A stretch of DNA of 64,000 bases, taken from Williamsoniiplasma somnilux (GTDB lineage Bacteria; Bacillota_I; Bacilli_A; Mycoplasmatales; Mycoplasmataceae). The notes beneath the pieces were generated by a model. It did not search any database, was not told where the DNA came from, and saw nothing but the letters and a program-made list of their open reading frames with translations. The translations under genes were made by a program, and so were the position numbers. Location: contig NZ_CP024965.1 of assembly GCF_002804005.1 (NCBI RefSeq), forward strand, positions 804,414 through 868,413. The letters are read 5' to 3'. The first letter of the stretch is position 1; the number at the start of each line of letters is the position of its first letter. Shown one piece after another: positions 8,522 through 18,198 of the stretch.

Positions 8522-10819
8522 TTAATCTAATATTTCGCTAATAATTTTTTCTATTTCTATTAGAGTCAAAAGAAAAATATTAAGCTGATCTAAATCGGAG
8601 TTGTTATTATAAGTAAAAATTGAAGAAAGAGGTTTATGTATAATTCTATTAACCATATTTCATACCAATTGTTTTTGGTTAAGTTCAGAAATTAAATCTT
8701 TATTCATATTTTCAATAAGTTTGAAAATGAATGGTATTTTTTTAACATCGTTTATTTTGTTAAAAAAATTATTTTTAATACACTCTTTTTTTAATGTTTC
8801 AATAAAATTTTCGTCTTTTATTTTTTCAATATTAATCCAATTTTTAGGATTAGAATCATAATTATAAAAAGAAGAATTCATAAAATCTTGAACTAAAATT
8901 TTATCAAAAAAAGAAAAAACAATTTCGTCGCTAATTTCTTTTTGAAAATCATGCAAGCCAAGAATTCAATATAAATATTCAAAATAATCATTTATAATTA
9001 ATTTTTTATTATTTTCTGTTTGTTTTTCATAAAAGATTGAGAAATCAGATATTTTTTCACCTTTATAAGATAATTTATTTGAAATTAAATTCATATGTAT
9101 GATATCGAAAGATTCTTTACAAATTGAATTAAACAAAGCATCTTTAGAGTCTGTTGTACTTGAGTTTGTTGATACATTTTTTAAATATTCTATTGAAAGG
9201 TAAAACCCTAACATTTCTAAAATAAATTCGTATGTTGTTCTATATAATCCAGAAAAAATTAATGTAGGTATATCTCGAATTTTTGTGGTGTCCTTAAATT
9301 TAATTAATCTTCCATATTCAGTTTTTCAAATATATGTTAAAACTAGCAAAAATACATTATCCTGATGCCTACGTATGCTCTTATCGAAAAAATCCAAACT
9401 TTCTTCATATCTTTTAGATATAATTCTTAAATTAGAAGATATTTCATTCAAAGCAGACAAATTTTTGTCGACGTTAGAAGGCGATATGCCCATAATTTGA
9501 TTAATATTTAAATTTAGTGCTTTATAGGTTGGTATTATTTCGTTTGGAAGTAATAACTTTCTAATGTTGATTCCTGCATTTGTTATATTTTCATTAGCAA
9601 AAGAGCGTGTATTAATATCCCCTTTTTTTACAGCTCCAACAATTTCTAATAGTATTTTTTCCAAAATATGTTTTTCAATTTTTATTTCTACACCATCTTT
9701 TAAAAAGAAAGCATCAATATATTCATTATTCTTATTATTAATTTTTTGTATATTGTATTTAAATTTTATAAGTTTTGATAATGTAACTTTATTAAAATTC
9801 TCATCAAACAACTTAATGTTGTTTTTAGAAATTTCTAATGACGAAACAAATATGCCTACAGTTGATTCAGAAGACACATTAACCCCGTTTTCATCAAAAA
9901 GCACAAAATTATTTGATTCATTAACATCTCCTGTTTCAGTATTGTTTCAAGCTATTTTATCATCATTGTTACTATTTCAAAGTTCAATACACATGTTTAC
10001 GTATAATGCTGCATTTATATCAGATGATGAAATTTTTTTACCCACATAATCTTCTAGTATTTTATATAATTCTTTGTTTTCTATGCGTGGGTTTTTTTCT
10101 ACTTCATATTGTATTAATTGAAAAATCTTTCTAAGAATCAAGCCTCTTGGTCAATTTAATTTTCCCTTTCTATTACCAAAATGTCTTGCGTTAAGAATTT
10201 GGTTCAATTCCTTATTTCCTTCTTCTGATGAATAATACTCATAATCCATAATTTTACATTCAATAAAAGAGTTTATCTTTTGGTCTAAATCATATTCTTC
10301 ACATTGCAAAATAATATTTTTTAAGAGATGAATTGAATGCTTGTTTTTATTGTCTTTGTTGCTATTTTTCTTTTCTTCCAATATTTTCTTGATCAAGTTT
10401 CTGCTATTGTGATTATTTTGTAGAAGATCAATACACATCAATCTTCTATTTCCTTCTATGACATAAAATATATCATTAATATTTAAATTTTGATTAGAAC
10501 TATCTATGTTACTATACAAATTTTTAGGCTTTATAACAAAAATATCATCCAAAGCAGAATTAAAACCTTTATCAGCTAGTGATTCTATTAGGTCAAATGT
10601 TATCTTTATTGAATCAAAATTATTTAAAAGTTTTGTTAAATAAGTATAATAATTTTCTTCATAAATATCATTTTTAATATAATTTGTTTTTTCATCAACT
10701 TTTAAATCATTTAAGCCTAAATCATTTAAACTTATTTTACTTGTTTCATCATATCTAGGATTTTTATCCCAAAGTCTTAAATTTGATATTTTAATTAACT
10801 CACTTTTTGTTTTTTTCAT
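8522..10819 (-). CDS. ParB/Srx-like domain protein, putative defence
   Basis: 765 aa from ATG at 10817-10819 (AAGGA upstream), one frame read through several TGA codons, stop TAA. The N-terminal ~220 residues look like a ParB/Srx-fold domain: LWDKNPRYDE near the start and YVIEGNRRLMCIDLL at ~115, the latter matching the [DE]G-N/Q-RR box of ParB N-terminal and DUF262 proteins. The remaining ~540 residues are Lys/Asn-rich and mainly helical, without a family I recognise; near the end lies NRIIHKP. No helix-turn-helix typical of chromosomal ParB and no parA neighbour, so plasmid or chromosome partition is unlikely. Paired with a DNA methyltransferase 76 bp downstream, it may be a DNA-sensing or nuclease partner that respects methylation. 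That role is inferred from context. Confidence 0.65.
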
Positions 10820-11002
10820 TAAAAATCACTTCCTTACATCTAATATCATAAAATAAAAAATCTATAAAATAATACTTTTAATTTATTTAAAATTACATTG
10901 GTTAAATTTTGAATTTTTGATCATAAAATAATTGCAGAATAATTATTCTTATTATTTTTATAAATTTGTTTGCCTCAATATTTAGATAATTATTTATATT
11001 AA
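10820..11002. other. Upstream region of ParB-like gene
   Basis: No gene. Very AT-rich; contains TTTTTGATCATAAAA (10914-10928), sharing TGATCATAAAA with the palindrome in the methyltransferase promoter, and several possible -10 elements on the minus strand. Confidence 0.4.
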
Positions 11003-11037
11003 AATAAAAAAATCAAAGTTTGACTTTGATTTTTTAA
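11003..11037 (-). terminator. Terminator of rplK-rplA
   Basis: AATCAAAGT, loop, ACTTTGATT flanked by A and T runs, directly after the rplA stop. It isolates the L11-L1 operon from the accessory cassette. Confidence 0.8.
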
Positions 11038-11041
11038 GCTT

Positions 11042-11722
11042 TTACAAGGAAACTTTAATTCCGGGACCCATCGTTGTTGAAATGGTTACATTAATTACGT
11101 AATCACCTTTAACAGTTTGAGGTCTAGCTTTTTTAATTTCATTTGCAATTGCATTAAAATTAGCTTCAAGAGCTTCAACAGTAAATGATGCTTTACCAAG
11201 AATAGCATGAACATTTCCTTCTTTATCAGCACGGAATTCAATTTTCCCTTTTTTAACATCATCAATTGCTTTTGCTACATCAAGAGTAACAGTTCCGGTT
11301 TTAGGGTTAGGCATTAAACCTTTTGGTCCTAAAACTTTTCCAATTGTTCCTAATTTTGCCATCATTTCAGGAGTTGCAATAATTACATCAAAATCAAATC
11401 AGTTTTCTTTTTGAATTTTAGTAATTAATTCTTCTCCACCAACAAAATCAGCTTTTGCATCTTGAGCTTCTTTAACTTTAGTATTAGTTAAAACTAAAAC
11501 TTTTTGAGTTTTTCCTGTTCCTGAAGGTAAAACGATAGCTCCACGAATTTGTTGATCTGCTTTTCTTGGGTCAATATTTAAATTAAAGGCAATTTCAACA
11601 GTTGAATCGAATTTAGTTGTTGAAGTTTCTTTAGCTAATTTTAAAGCTTCTTTAACTTCATAAACTTTATGTTTTTCAACTTTGGCTGAAGCTTCTTTGT
11701 ATTTTTTAGTTACTTTAGCCAT
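11042..11722 (-). CDS. rplA: 50S ribosomal protein L1
   Basis: 226 aa, start ATG at 11720-11722 overlapping the rplK stop (TAATG), so translation is probably coupled. Motifs: [33 protein letters not shown], and [17 protein letters not shown], the 23S rRNA-binding loop. One TGA Trp falls at the ENWFDFD position. L1 binds helix 76 of 23S rRNA and forms the mobile L1 stalk; in many bacteria it represses its own operon. Confidence 0.97.
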
Positions 11723-12150
11723 TATTTAATTTCTCCCATCCCATCGACTTTGATTCCCATATTTTTGGCAGTTCCTGCAATAATTTTCATCGCCGATTCA
11801 ATATCGTTAGCATTTAAATCTACTAATTTATATTCAGCAATTTTTCTAATTTCATCAACTGAAATAGTTGCAACAATTTCTTTTCCTGAGTTACGAGCAC
11901 CTTTTTCAATTTTTGCAGCTCTTTTTAATAAAACAGCTGCTGGGGTTGTTTTCAATTCAAAATCAAATGATTTATCATCATAAGCAGTAATAATAACAGG
12001 AACAACGTCTCCTGCTCTTTCTTTAGTTGCTTCGTTGAATTGTTTGGTAAATTCAGGCATGTTAATTCCTAATGAAGCTAATTCTGCACCAGGTTTTGCT
12101 TGCATTGCCATGAATTCTAATTTTGCAATACGTGTGATTCTTTTTGCCAC
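11722..12150 (-). CDS. rplK: 50S ribosomal protein L11
   Basis: 142 aa. GTG at 12148-12150 is chosen as the start ([18 protein letters not shown]) because it matches the family N-terminus and has AGGAGAG upstream; the open frame to 12183 lacks an SD and homology. It contains [20 protein letters not shown] and the C-terminal [16 protein letters not shown] rRNA-binding segment. L11 lies at the GTPase-associated centre. Operon rplK-rplA. Confidence 0.95.
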   Translation of the reverse strand: MAKRITRIAKLEFMAMQAKPGAELASLGINMPEFTKQFNEATKERAGDVVPVIITAYDDKSFDFELKTTPAAVLLKRAAKIEKGARNSGKEIVATISVDEIRKIAEYKLVDLNANDIESAMKIIAGTAKNMGIKVDGMGEIK

Positions 12151-12273
12151 GGTAAACACTCTCCTATTTCTTAGTGTGTTCAAATAATTCGCTGTGGTCC
12201 TAACGAATAGTCTTAAAAACTAAACTTCCACATAAAAAATCTGACTTAATAATAATACCATGTGAAAAAATGA
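12151..12273 (-). promoter_or_regulatory. Promoter/leader of rplK-rplA
   Basis: Between the nusG terminator and rplK. It has a TATTAT (minus strand 12257-12252) as possible -10 and a small hairpin ATTCG/CGAAT (12187-12208) in the transcribed leader. I cannot assign it to a named ribosomal leader family. Confidence 0.35.
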
Positions 12274-12303
12274 AAATAAACACCTTTTTAAAGTGTTTAT
12301 TTT
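12274..12303 (-). terminator. Terminator of the sigma-rpmG-secE-nusG run
   Basis: AATAAACAC / GTGTTTATT stem, loop about 9 nt, T-rich on the minus-strand 3' side, just after nusG. Confidence 0.75.
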
Positions 12304-12334
12304 AAAAAAATATTAAGTTTTGTTTTATTAAAAA

Positions 12335-12964
12335 CTATTTTTCTTTAAGTGATGCAATATTTTCGAAAGCCACTTCAGCAGGTGTGTATCTTCCAAACAT
12401 TTCGATTGAAATAATTGCCACACCTTTAGAATAGTCCATTGAAATAACTGGACCTTCTTCGTTTGCATATGGTCCTTCTTTAATTAAAACAATATCACCC
12501 TCAGCAAATGGTGCGGTTTTTAATTCTTTTTTGGCTACTGCAACTCCTTTTTCTCTTTTAATAATAGGTGCTTCTTCTTCAATTTTAGCAACAACTGGTT
12601 CTGGAGTTAACATTCTAATTACTTCATCAATTGTTAGTGGAAAGGGTTTAGCCCCTCTTCCTGAAGAACCAATAAATCCCGTAACACCAGGTGTGTTTCT
12701 TACTATAAATCAAGCTCTTTCGCTCATGATCATATTAATAAAAATATAGCCCGGAAATTTATTTTTTTCTGTCTCCTTACCTTTTGGTGTTAAAGTTGAA
12801 AATTTTGAAATTCTCACATCGTAAACTTCTGATTCTAAATTCGATGTTTTAATTTTTTGGATTAAATCTGCCATCACTTTTTCTTCGTGACCTGTTTGAC
12901 AGTTAATTGCAAATCATTGCCCTTTTGCTGAAATTATTTCTTCTTCTAAATTTTTGTGTGACAT
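12335..12964 (-). CDS. nusG: Transcription termination/antitermination factor NusG
   Basis: 209 aa from ATG at 12962-12964. The NGN domain has QWFAINCQTGHEEKV and KNKFPGYIFINMIMSERAW, then VRNTPGVTGFIGS. An Ile/Glu/Lys-rich linker leads to the KOW domain (FAEGDIVLIKEGPYANEEG). It binds RNA polymerase as a processivity/pausing factor and can link to ribosome or Rho. Position secE-nusG-rplK is conserved. A few Trp codons are TGA. Confidence 0.95.
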
Positions 12965-12994
12965 TCTTTACTCCTCTTACACTCTAAAAACATT

Positions 12995-13447
12995 CTAAAC
13001 TACTTTTATTAAAGCGAATAGTTCTTGTAGTCCTCAATCAACAAAATAAAATACAAGTGCAAACACTGCCATAAAAATTAAAACAGTTATATATTTTTTT
13101 GATAAGTTAATTCTGCTTGATCATTTAATTTTATTAACTTCCTTAACCATTTTTACTGGAAATTCTTTAAAAGATAATTTTCAATCAATTTTGTCTTTGG
13201 CTTCCTTAATTTTTTTTACTCTGATACTTTTTTTAGTTTTTCTTTTTATCTCTTTAGAATCAATTTGAACTTTATTAATAATACCTTCATCATCATAGGA
13301 ATTAACAATATTTTGGTTCTTGTTTTTTTTCAAAGAAGATTTTTGAAGTTTATACGCCGCTTTTGCCTCTTTTGCTTTTTGCCTAGCTTCGATTTTTTCT
13401 AATTTAGCCTTATTAGCCTTAGCTTTACTATCGTTCTTATTTTTCAT
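12995..13447 (-). CDS. secE: Preprotein translocase subunit SecE
   Basis: 150 aa. The first ~85 residues are highly charged (Lys/Glu/Ala-rich, probably cytosolic helix or disordered), then WKLSFKEFPVKMVKEVNKIKW, the amphipathic SecE helix, and one membrane span (YITVLIFMAVFALVFYFVDW). Core SecE is ~60 residues, so the N-terminal extension is large, as in several Mollicutes. The real stop is TAG at 12995, past three TGA codons. Lies 5 bp after rpmG and 30 bp before nusG. Confidence 0.9.
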
Positions 13448-13452
13448 AATTA

Positions 13453-13611
13453 CTATCTTGTTTCTTTATGTAATTTGTGGCTATTGCAAGTTGGGCAGAA
13501 TTTTTTAATCTCGAGTCTTTCTTTTTGAGTTAGAGTTGATTTTGTTAGAGAATAATTTCTATTCAAACATTCTTCACAAACTAAAATTACTTTTCTGTTA
13601 TTTGTTCCCAT
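13453..13611 (-). CDS. rpmG: 50S ribosomal protein L33
   Basis: 52 aa: [20 protein letters not shown]...[17 protein letters not shown]. The CxxC pairs (CEEC and CPTC) make the zinc-binding form of L33. Start has GGAGAA upstream. It sits between the sigma-like gene and secE, as in Firmicutes. Confidence 0.95.
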   Translation of the reverse strand: MGTNNRKVILVCEECLNRNYSLTKSTLTQKERLEIKKFCPTCNSHKLHKETR

Positions 13612-13659
13612 AGAATTTATTCTCCTTCAATGTATATATATTACCAAAAATTACACTTA

Positions 13660-14247
13660 TTAAGCAAGTAAGATACTTAAATCAAATAATGTTTTAGTGA
13701 GAATTTTGCTTGTTAAATTACGTGTTAAATTACAACTTAAAGCAATTTTGGTCAAGGGTATCTTTTCAACATGTTTGTAAAAAATAGTTTCAGCACAAGG
13801 GTGAATAGATGGATCAGTAAAATAATCTTCTAAAGCAATTTTTGTCGCAATAGAAATTTCACAATCTTCTATACTAAAACTGTTATTTAACATTCATTCG
13901 TTATTTAAAGATTTGTTAAGAATTTTGTGTTTATTGTTAATGTGCGCGCAAGCATAATCTAAACATTTTCAGTAAACATTATCCATAACAAAAAAAGTGA
14001 ATGTCTTTTTAGTTTTATTAGGATCATATTTCCGGAACGCTTCTTCAAAACCAAATCAAGCTATTGTATCAAAATCTTTCCTTTCTAAAGGAATAAACGG
14101 AAACTTTATAAAGGCTTTATTTATTGCAAAATTTATTGCTGATTCTAATGCTTTAAATAATTGGTATCGTTTAGCGCTTTCAAAATTAATAAAATCACTA
14201 TTTCAAATTATTCGATTAGTATTTTCTGTAATTAAGTTATTAAACAT
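13660..14247 (-). CDS. SigH-like sigma-70 family factor (putative)
   Basis: 195 aa from ATG at 14245-14247 with GGAGG upstream. Residues 30-90 include FIPLERKDFDTIAWFGFEEA and FRKYDPNKTKKTFTFFV, the look of sigma region 2 (…F..A..KYDP.....F...). The C-terminal part (HVEKIPLTKIALSCNLTRN) can be a region 4 helix-turn-helix. Position between rlmB and rpmG-secE-nusG matches sigH in Bacillus (cysS-rlmB-sigH-rpmG). Sequence similarity is weak, so the call leans on synteny. Mollicutes usually have one main sigma factor, so a second is of interest. Confidence 0.6.
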
Positions 14248-14273
14248 TAAAAAATAAGCCCCTCCAGTTATGG

Positions 14274-14301
14274 TTTACAACTCTACGAACTTTTTTGTCA
14301 A
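14274..14301 (-). promoter_or_regulatory. Promoter of sigma-like gene
   Basis: Minus strand: perfect TTGACA (14301-14296), 16-bp spacer, TGTAAA (14279-14274). Confidence 0.45.
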
Positions 14302-14335
14302 TATTAAAAAATAAAAAATGATTAATTTTAATGTT

Positions 14336-14373
14336 TAAAAAAATAATCTTTTTTCGTAAAGAAAAAAGATTAT
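14336..14373 (-). terminator. Terminator of the ecfS-ung-cysS-rlmB operon
   Basis: ATAATCTTTTTTC, loop of 5, GAAAAAAGATTAT, then a T-run on the minus strand. Confidence 0.85.
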
Positions 14374-14380
14374 CATTAAT

Positions 14381-15118
14381 TTAAAATTTTTTAATTTTAT
14401 TTGCAACTTCAAATAATAATAACGCTGAAGCAACAGAAACATTAAAAGAATCAATATTTTGAGTTGAGGGAATATAAACGTTCATATCACTATTTTTAGT
14501 AATTAATTCAGAAACACCTTTTTGCTCATTGCCAACAATTAACACAGTTTTGTTTGCAAAATCAACTTTTCTCATATCTACGGCATCCTTGTTTAAATTT
14601 GAAGAGTAAACTCAAAAACCAGCTTCTTGCAATTCTTTAATTGCATTAGACAGATTTGAAACTTTAGAAATAATTAAATCATAAACAGTCCCAACTGATG
14701 TTTTAACAACCGTTGCATTAACCAGTACCTGTTTACGGTCTAAAATAACAATACCATCAACGCCAAGTAAGCTAGCACTTCTAATAATTGCCCCAAAGTT
14801 ATGAGGGTCATGAATTTGATCCAACATTAAAATTAAAGCCGAGTTTTTTGTTTGTAAATTTTCAATCAAATCTTTAAATGGCGTGTAATTAAATTCTTTA
14901 ACTTCTGCTACAATACCTTGATGATTTACATAATCAAGAAATAGTTTTTCCATTTTTTCATCAGTACTTTTTATTACTTCTATTGCTAATTCATTAATTA
15001 CTTTGTATTTATCTAAAAGTTCAAAATTTTTAACTCAAATTTTTTTAATCATGTTGGGATGTTTTTTGATAAATTCCTCAACTGCATGTTTACCATAAAT
15101 TAAATTTCTTTGTTCCAT
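14381..15118 (-). CDS. rlmB: 23S rRNA (guanosine-2'-O-)-methyltransferase RlmB
   Basis: 245 aa. Its ATG overlaps the cysS stop (TAATG). The N-terminal RNA-binding domain starts [17 protein letters not shown]. The SPOUT domain has motif 1 IHDPHNFGAIIRSA (~residue 105), motif 2 VLIVGNEQKGVS, and motif 3 IPSTQNIDSFNVSVASAL forming the trefoil knot and AdoMet site. It methylates the peptidyl-transferase P-loop guanosine of 23S rRNA. One TGA Trp (FWVYSSN). Normal length. Confidence 0.93.
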
Positions 15119-16428
15119 TAAATTAATCCCTTCGTTTTTAATTTGTCTCGAAGTTTATCTGCCTCAACAAAATCATTAGCATCTAACAAATCTTTTCATT
15201 TTTTTATTTGTGCAATTTCTTCTTTTGAAATATCTAAATTAAAGACATTACCAAAACCTAATGTATTAAGAATAAATAACAAATCTACAACATCATTTGC
15301 ATCAACTTTATTATTGATATTTTTTATTAGTGCTTCTATTAACGACAACACCTTTGGAGTATTTAAATCATCATTCATAAATTTGAAGAAATCTTGAACA
15401 TATAAACTATCTTTTGAATTAATCTTTTTAAGATTAAAATTGTTTAATGCAATTTCTTTAATTACCTTTTTTCTTAAATTGTTTAATTTTTCAAAAAATT
15501 TAAGTGCTTGCTCAATTAAATCATCACTAATATTTAATGGTTGTTTGTAGTTTGTTGTTAAAAAAATTCAACGCAGCAGATTAGGGTTATATTGAGAAAC
15601 AAATTCTTTAACTAAAATAACATTACCAAGTGATTTAGACATTTTTTCACCACTCATAGTTAAATGTCCATTGTGCATTCAAAGATTAGCTAGTTCAATT
15701 TTATTTTTAGCAATATATTGAATACGTTCGTTTTCGTGATGGGGAAATTTTAAATCAATTCCTCCAGCATGAATATCAATGGTTTTGCCTTTAAAATAAT
15801 CTTCAATTAAAACAGCACATTCAGTGTGTCAACCTGGTCTTCCTTCACCAAATGGAGAATTTCATTTTTTACCAATGTCAGTATTTTTTCAAAGTGTGAA
15901 ATCAAGAGGATTTTTTTTATTCAAGTCAATTTCAACTCTTTCTCCTGAAATTAATTCTTCAATTTTTCTTCCTGACAATTGACCGTAATTAGCTTTTTGC
16001 TTATTAATATTAAAATAAACATTGCCCCCAGAAACATAAGCGTCTCCTTGATCAATTAAAGCTTGTATAAAAGCGATCATTTCAGGCATTTTTTCACTAA
16101 TAGGCGTAATTTTATTTGGTAATTTAACATTTAAAGATTTTAGGTCATTCAAATAAGCTTCTGTAAATTGTTTAGAAACAATTTCTTCAGACTGATTTTG
16201 CTCAATAGCTTTATTGATTATTTTATCGTCAATGTCTGTGATATTTTGCAAAAAGTTAATTTCAATATTTTGCGTTTCTAAAAAACGTATTAACACATCC
16301 ATCAAAATAGATGGTCGAGCATTACCAATATGAATGTAATTATAAACAGTAGGCCCACAGCTATAAATATTAAGTACTGACTTTTCTAAAAGCTCAGCAG
16401 TTCTTGTTAGTGAATTATAAAGTTTCAT
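15118..16428 (-). CDS. cysS: Cysteinyl-tRNA synthetase
   Basis: 436 aa from ATG at 16426-16428 with GAGGT 5 bp upstream; an upstream in-frame ATG has no SD and runs into ung. Class I signature: [18 protein letters not shown] (HIGH variant; zinc Cys), GWHTEC and PHHENE zinc ligands, and [12 protein letters not shown] (KMSKS). The C-terminal helical anticodon domain ends in [18 protein letters not shown] Trp codons include the GWHTE site. Overlaps rlmB by one base. Confidence 0.96.
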
Positions 16429-16439
16429 AACTACCTCTT

Positions 16440-17108
16440 CTATTTTGATCAATCAATTGGTTCTATATTTAATTTTACAAGTTGTTTGTTTAATTTAGAA
16501 AAAGGTTTTGTATCTTTGAAAAACTTTTCAAAACTAAAAGGTGATGGATGACCAACAATTATGGTTTTTGCTTTTGATTTAATAGACAAACTTTCATAAA
16601 CTTGTTTTGCTTTATTTCCCAACAACAAATAAACAATTTGAGAATTAACTTGATTTAAATATTCAAAGCAATTTTTGGTAAATAATTCTCAACCACAATT
16701 AGCATGCGATAGCGGTTTTGAACTTTCGACAGTTAAAATAGTATTACACAAAAAAACTCCTTGGCTTACTCATCCTGATAAATCATTATTATTAAAATGA
16801 TCAATGCCTAAATCTGATTTCAATTCCTTAAAAATATTTAATAAACTCCTTGGCGTTTTAACATTATTAGTCGCACTAAAAGCTATGCCGTTTGCTTGAT
16901 TAAAACCGTGATAAGGATCTTGACCAATAATAACTACTTTAATTTTTTTAGGATCAATATTTTCAAAAATCGAAAAAAGATTTTGACGACTAGGAAAAAT
17001 TTCTTTTTGTTGATACTCTTTTTCAACAAAAAATTCTAAGTCTGTTCAATACGACTTAGTTCTTTCTTGTTGAAAAAATTCTTTTCATTGAGGGTTTTGT
17101 ATTTCCAT
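16440..17108 (-). CDS. ung: Uracil-DNA glycosylase
   Basis: 222 aa. Catalytic motif GQDPYHG with water-activating Asp (~residue 60), VFLCNTILTVE, and GHPSPFS with the catalytic His near the C-terminus. It removes uracil from DNA at the start of base-excision repair. Between the ECF S component (16 bp) and cysS (11 bp), same operon. Start MEIQNPQWKEFF. Confidence 0.95.
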
Positions 17109-17124
17109 GTGTAAACTCTTTTAA

Positions 17125-18036
17125 TTAATTTTGTTTAACTAATGGTCTTAAAACAACAGTTACTGTTGTTAAAACTGTTGTATTAAAAATAATTTTAACG
17201 GGAACCATTAATAATCTAGTAACTACCATTGACATGTATCCATTACTATTGGCAGGTAAACCTAAAAATCCAGAGTCTCCTCACGATGCTATTAGTAAAG
17301 TACATAAAGTTTCAGTGATTATACATAACAAAATAACTGGCAAAACATATTCTAATCATTTAGTCTTTTTCAAAATTTCTAATGTAAAAGTTAAAACTCA
17401 AATAATAACTAAAGTTACGGCCATAAAAATTACAAAAACCAACGGTAAAATATCTGCTGCTATTTGGATTCCGAAAATGGCTGATGCTTCTCCAAGACTA
17501 GAAGTAATGAAATACATCATAATTGTAAAACCAATTGTATAAGCATTAATTAATCCAAAAGTAATTCATCTATTCTTATTTTTCAATTTAGTGGTATAAG
17601 AAGATATACCTGCTCAAAAGCCGAATCCTATTGAAACAAAAAAATAAGCAATATGAATATACGAAGGCACAAACATTAAGCATAACATTTCTGTGCTTAA
17701 ACCAACAATAATTCCAACAATTGGACCAAAAAATAACCCAGTTATTTTAATCATAATCCCAGTAAAGGCGACACGAATTGGGGGAAAAACCGTTACTGGT
17801 AAAGTAATTGAAATAACAACAGTTACAGAAACAGATACGGCGATCATCATTGCTATATAGCCAATGTTTTTAGTTGTAAATTTCAAACCATTATAAGGGA
17901 TGTTTCTTCGCTTGTTATGTCAATATTTTGTTGATTCAAAAATTACAAAACCAAACAAACAAATCCCAAGAAGGGAAATCGAAGCATAAGCCAAATTATT
18001 ACCCGATAAAAGTAATTGTCCAAAGTTATCAAACAT
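17125..18036 (-). CDS. ECF transporter S component (folate-type?)
   Basis: 303 aa, from ATG at 18034-18036, about seven hydrophobic spans. An N-terminal span (LAYASISLLGICLFGFVIF) is followed by the core: VSVTVVISITLPVTVFPP, then IRVAFTGIMIKITGLFFGP and IVGIIVGLSTEMLCLMF. The R-x-(x)-F...GP..G..VG..x(D/E) pattern is that of membrane-embedded substrate-binding subunits of energy-coupling factor vitamin transporters. The substrate is not visible; folate-type is a guess. It would use the shared EcfA/A'/T module encoded elsewhere. First gene of the ung-cysS-rlmB transcript. Confidence 0.75.
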
Positions 18037-18198
18037 TGAATTTTCCGCCCTTCATAAACCTAATAAAACTTAATATATATTATAACTTAGTATGTTTGTT
18101 AAATGTTTTATTTTATGAAAAAATGAATAGCATGTTTTATGAAAATTAGTGTCAAGATTATTAATGAATTAAAGTAAAATATTTTTAAAGGTTTAGAT

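Noticed and set aside
9564..10049. Plus-strand 161-aa ORF inside the ParB-like gene
   Set aside because: Antisense shadow of a long, coherent minus-strand frame; no ribosome binding site or recognisable domain.
8522..10819. Chromosome or plasmid partitioning ParB
   Set aside because: No ParA neighbour, no central helix-turn-helix seen, no parS-like repeats nearby, and a length far above the usual ~280 residues; methyltransferase context fits defence better.
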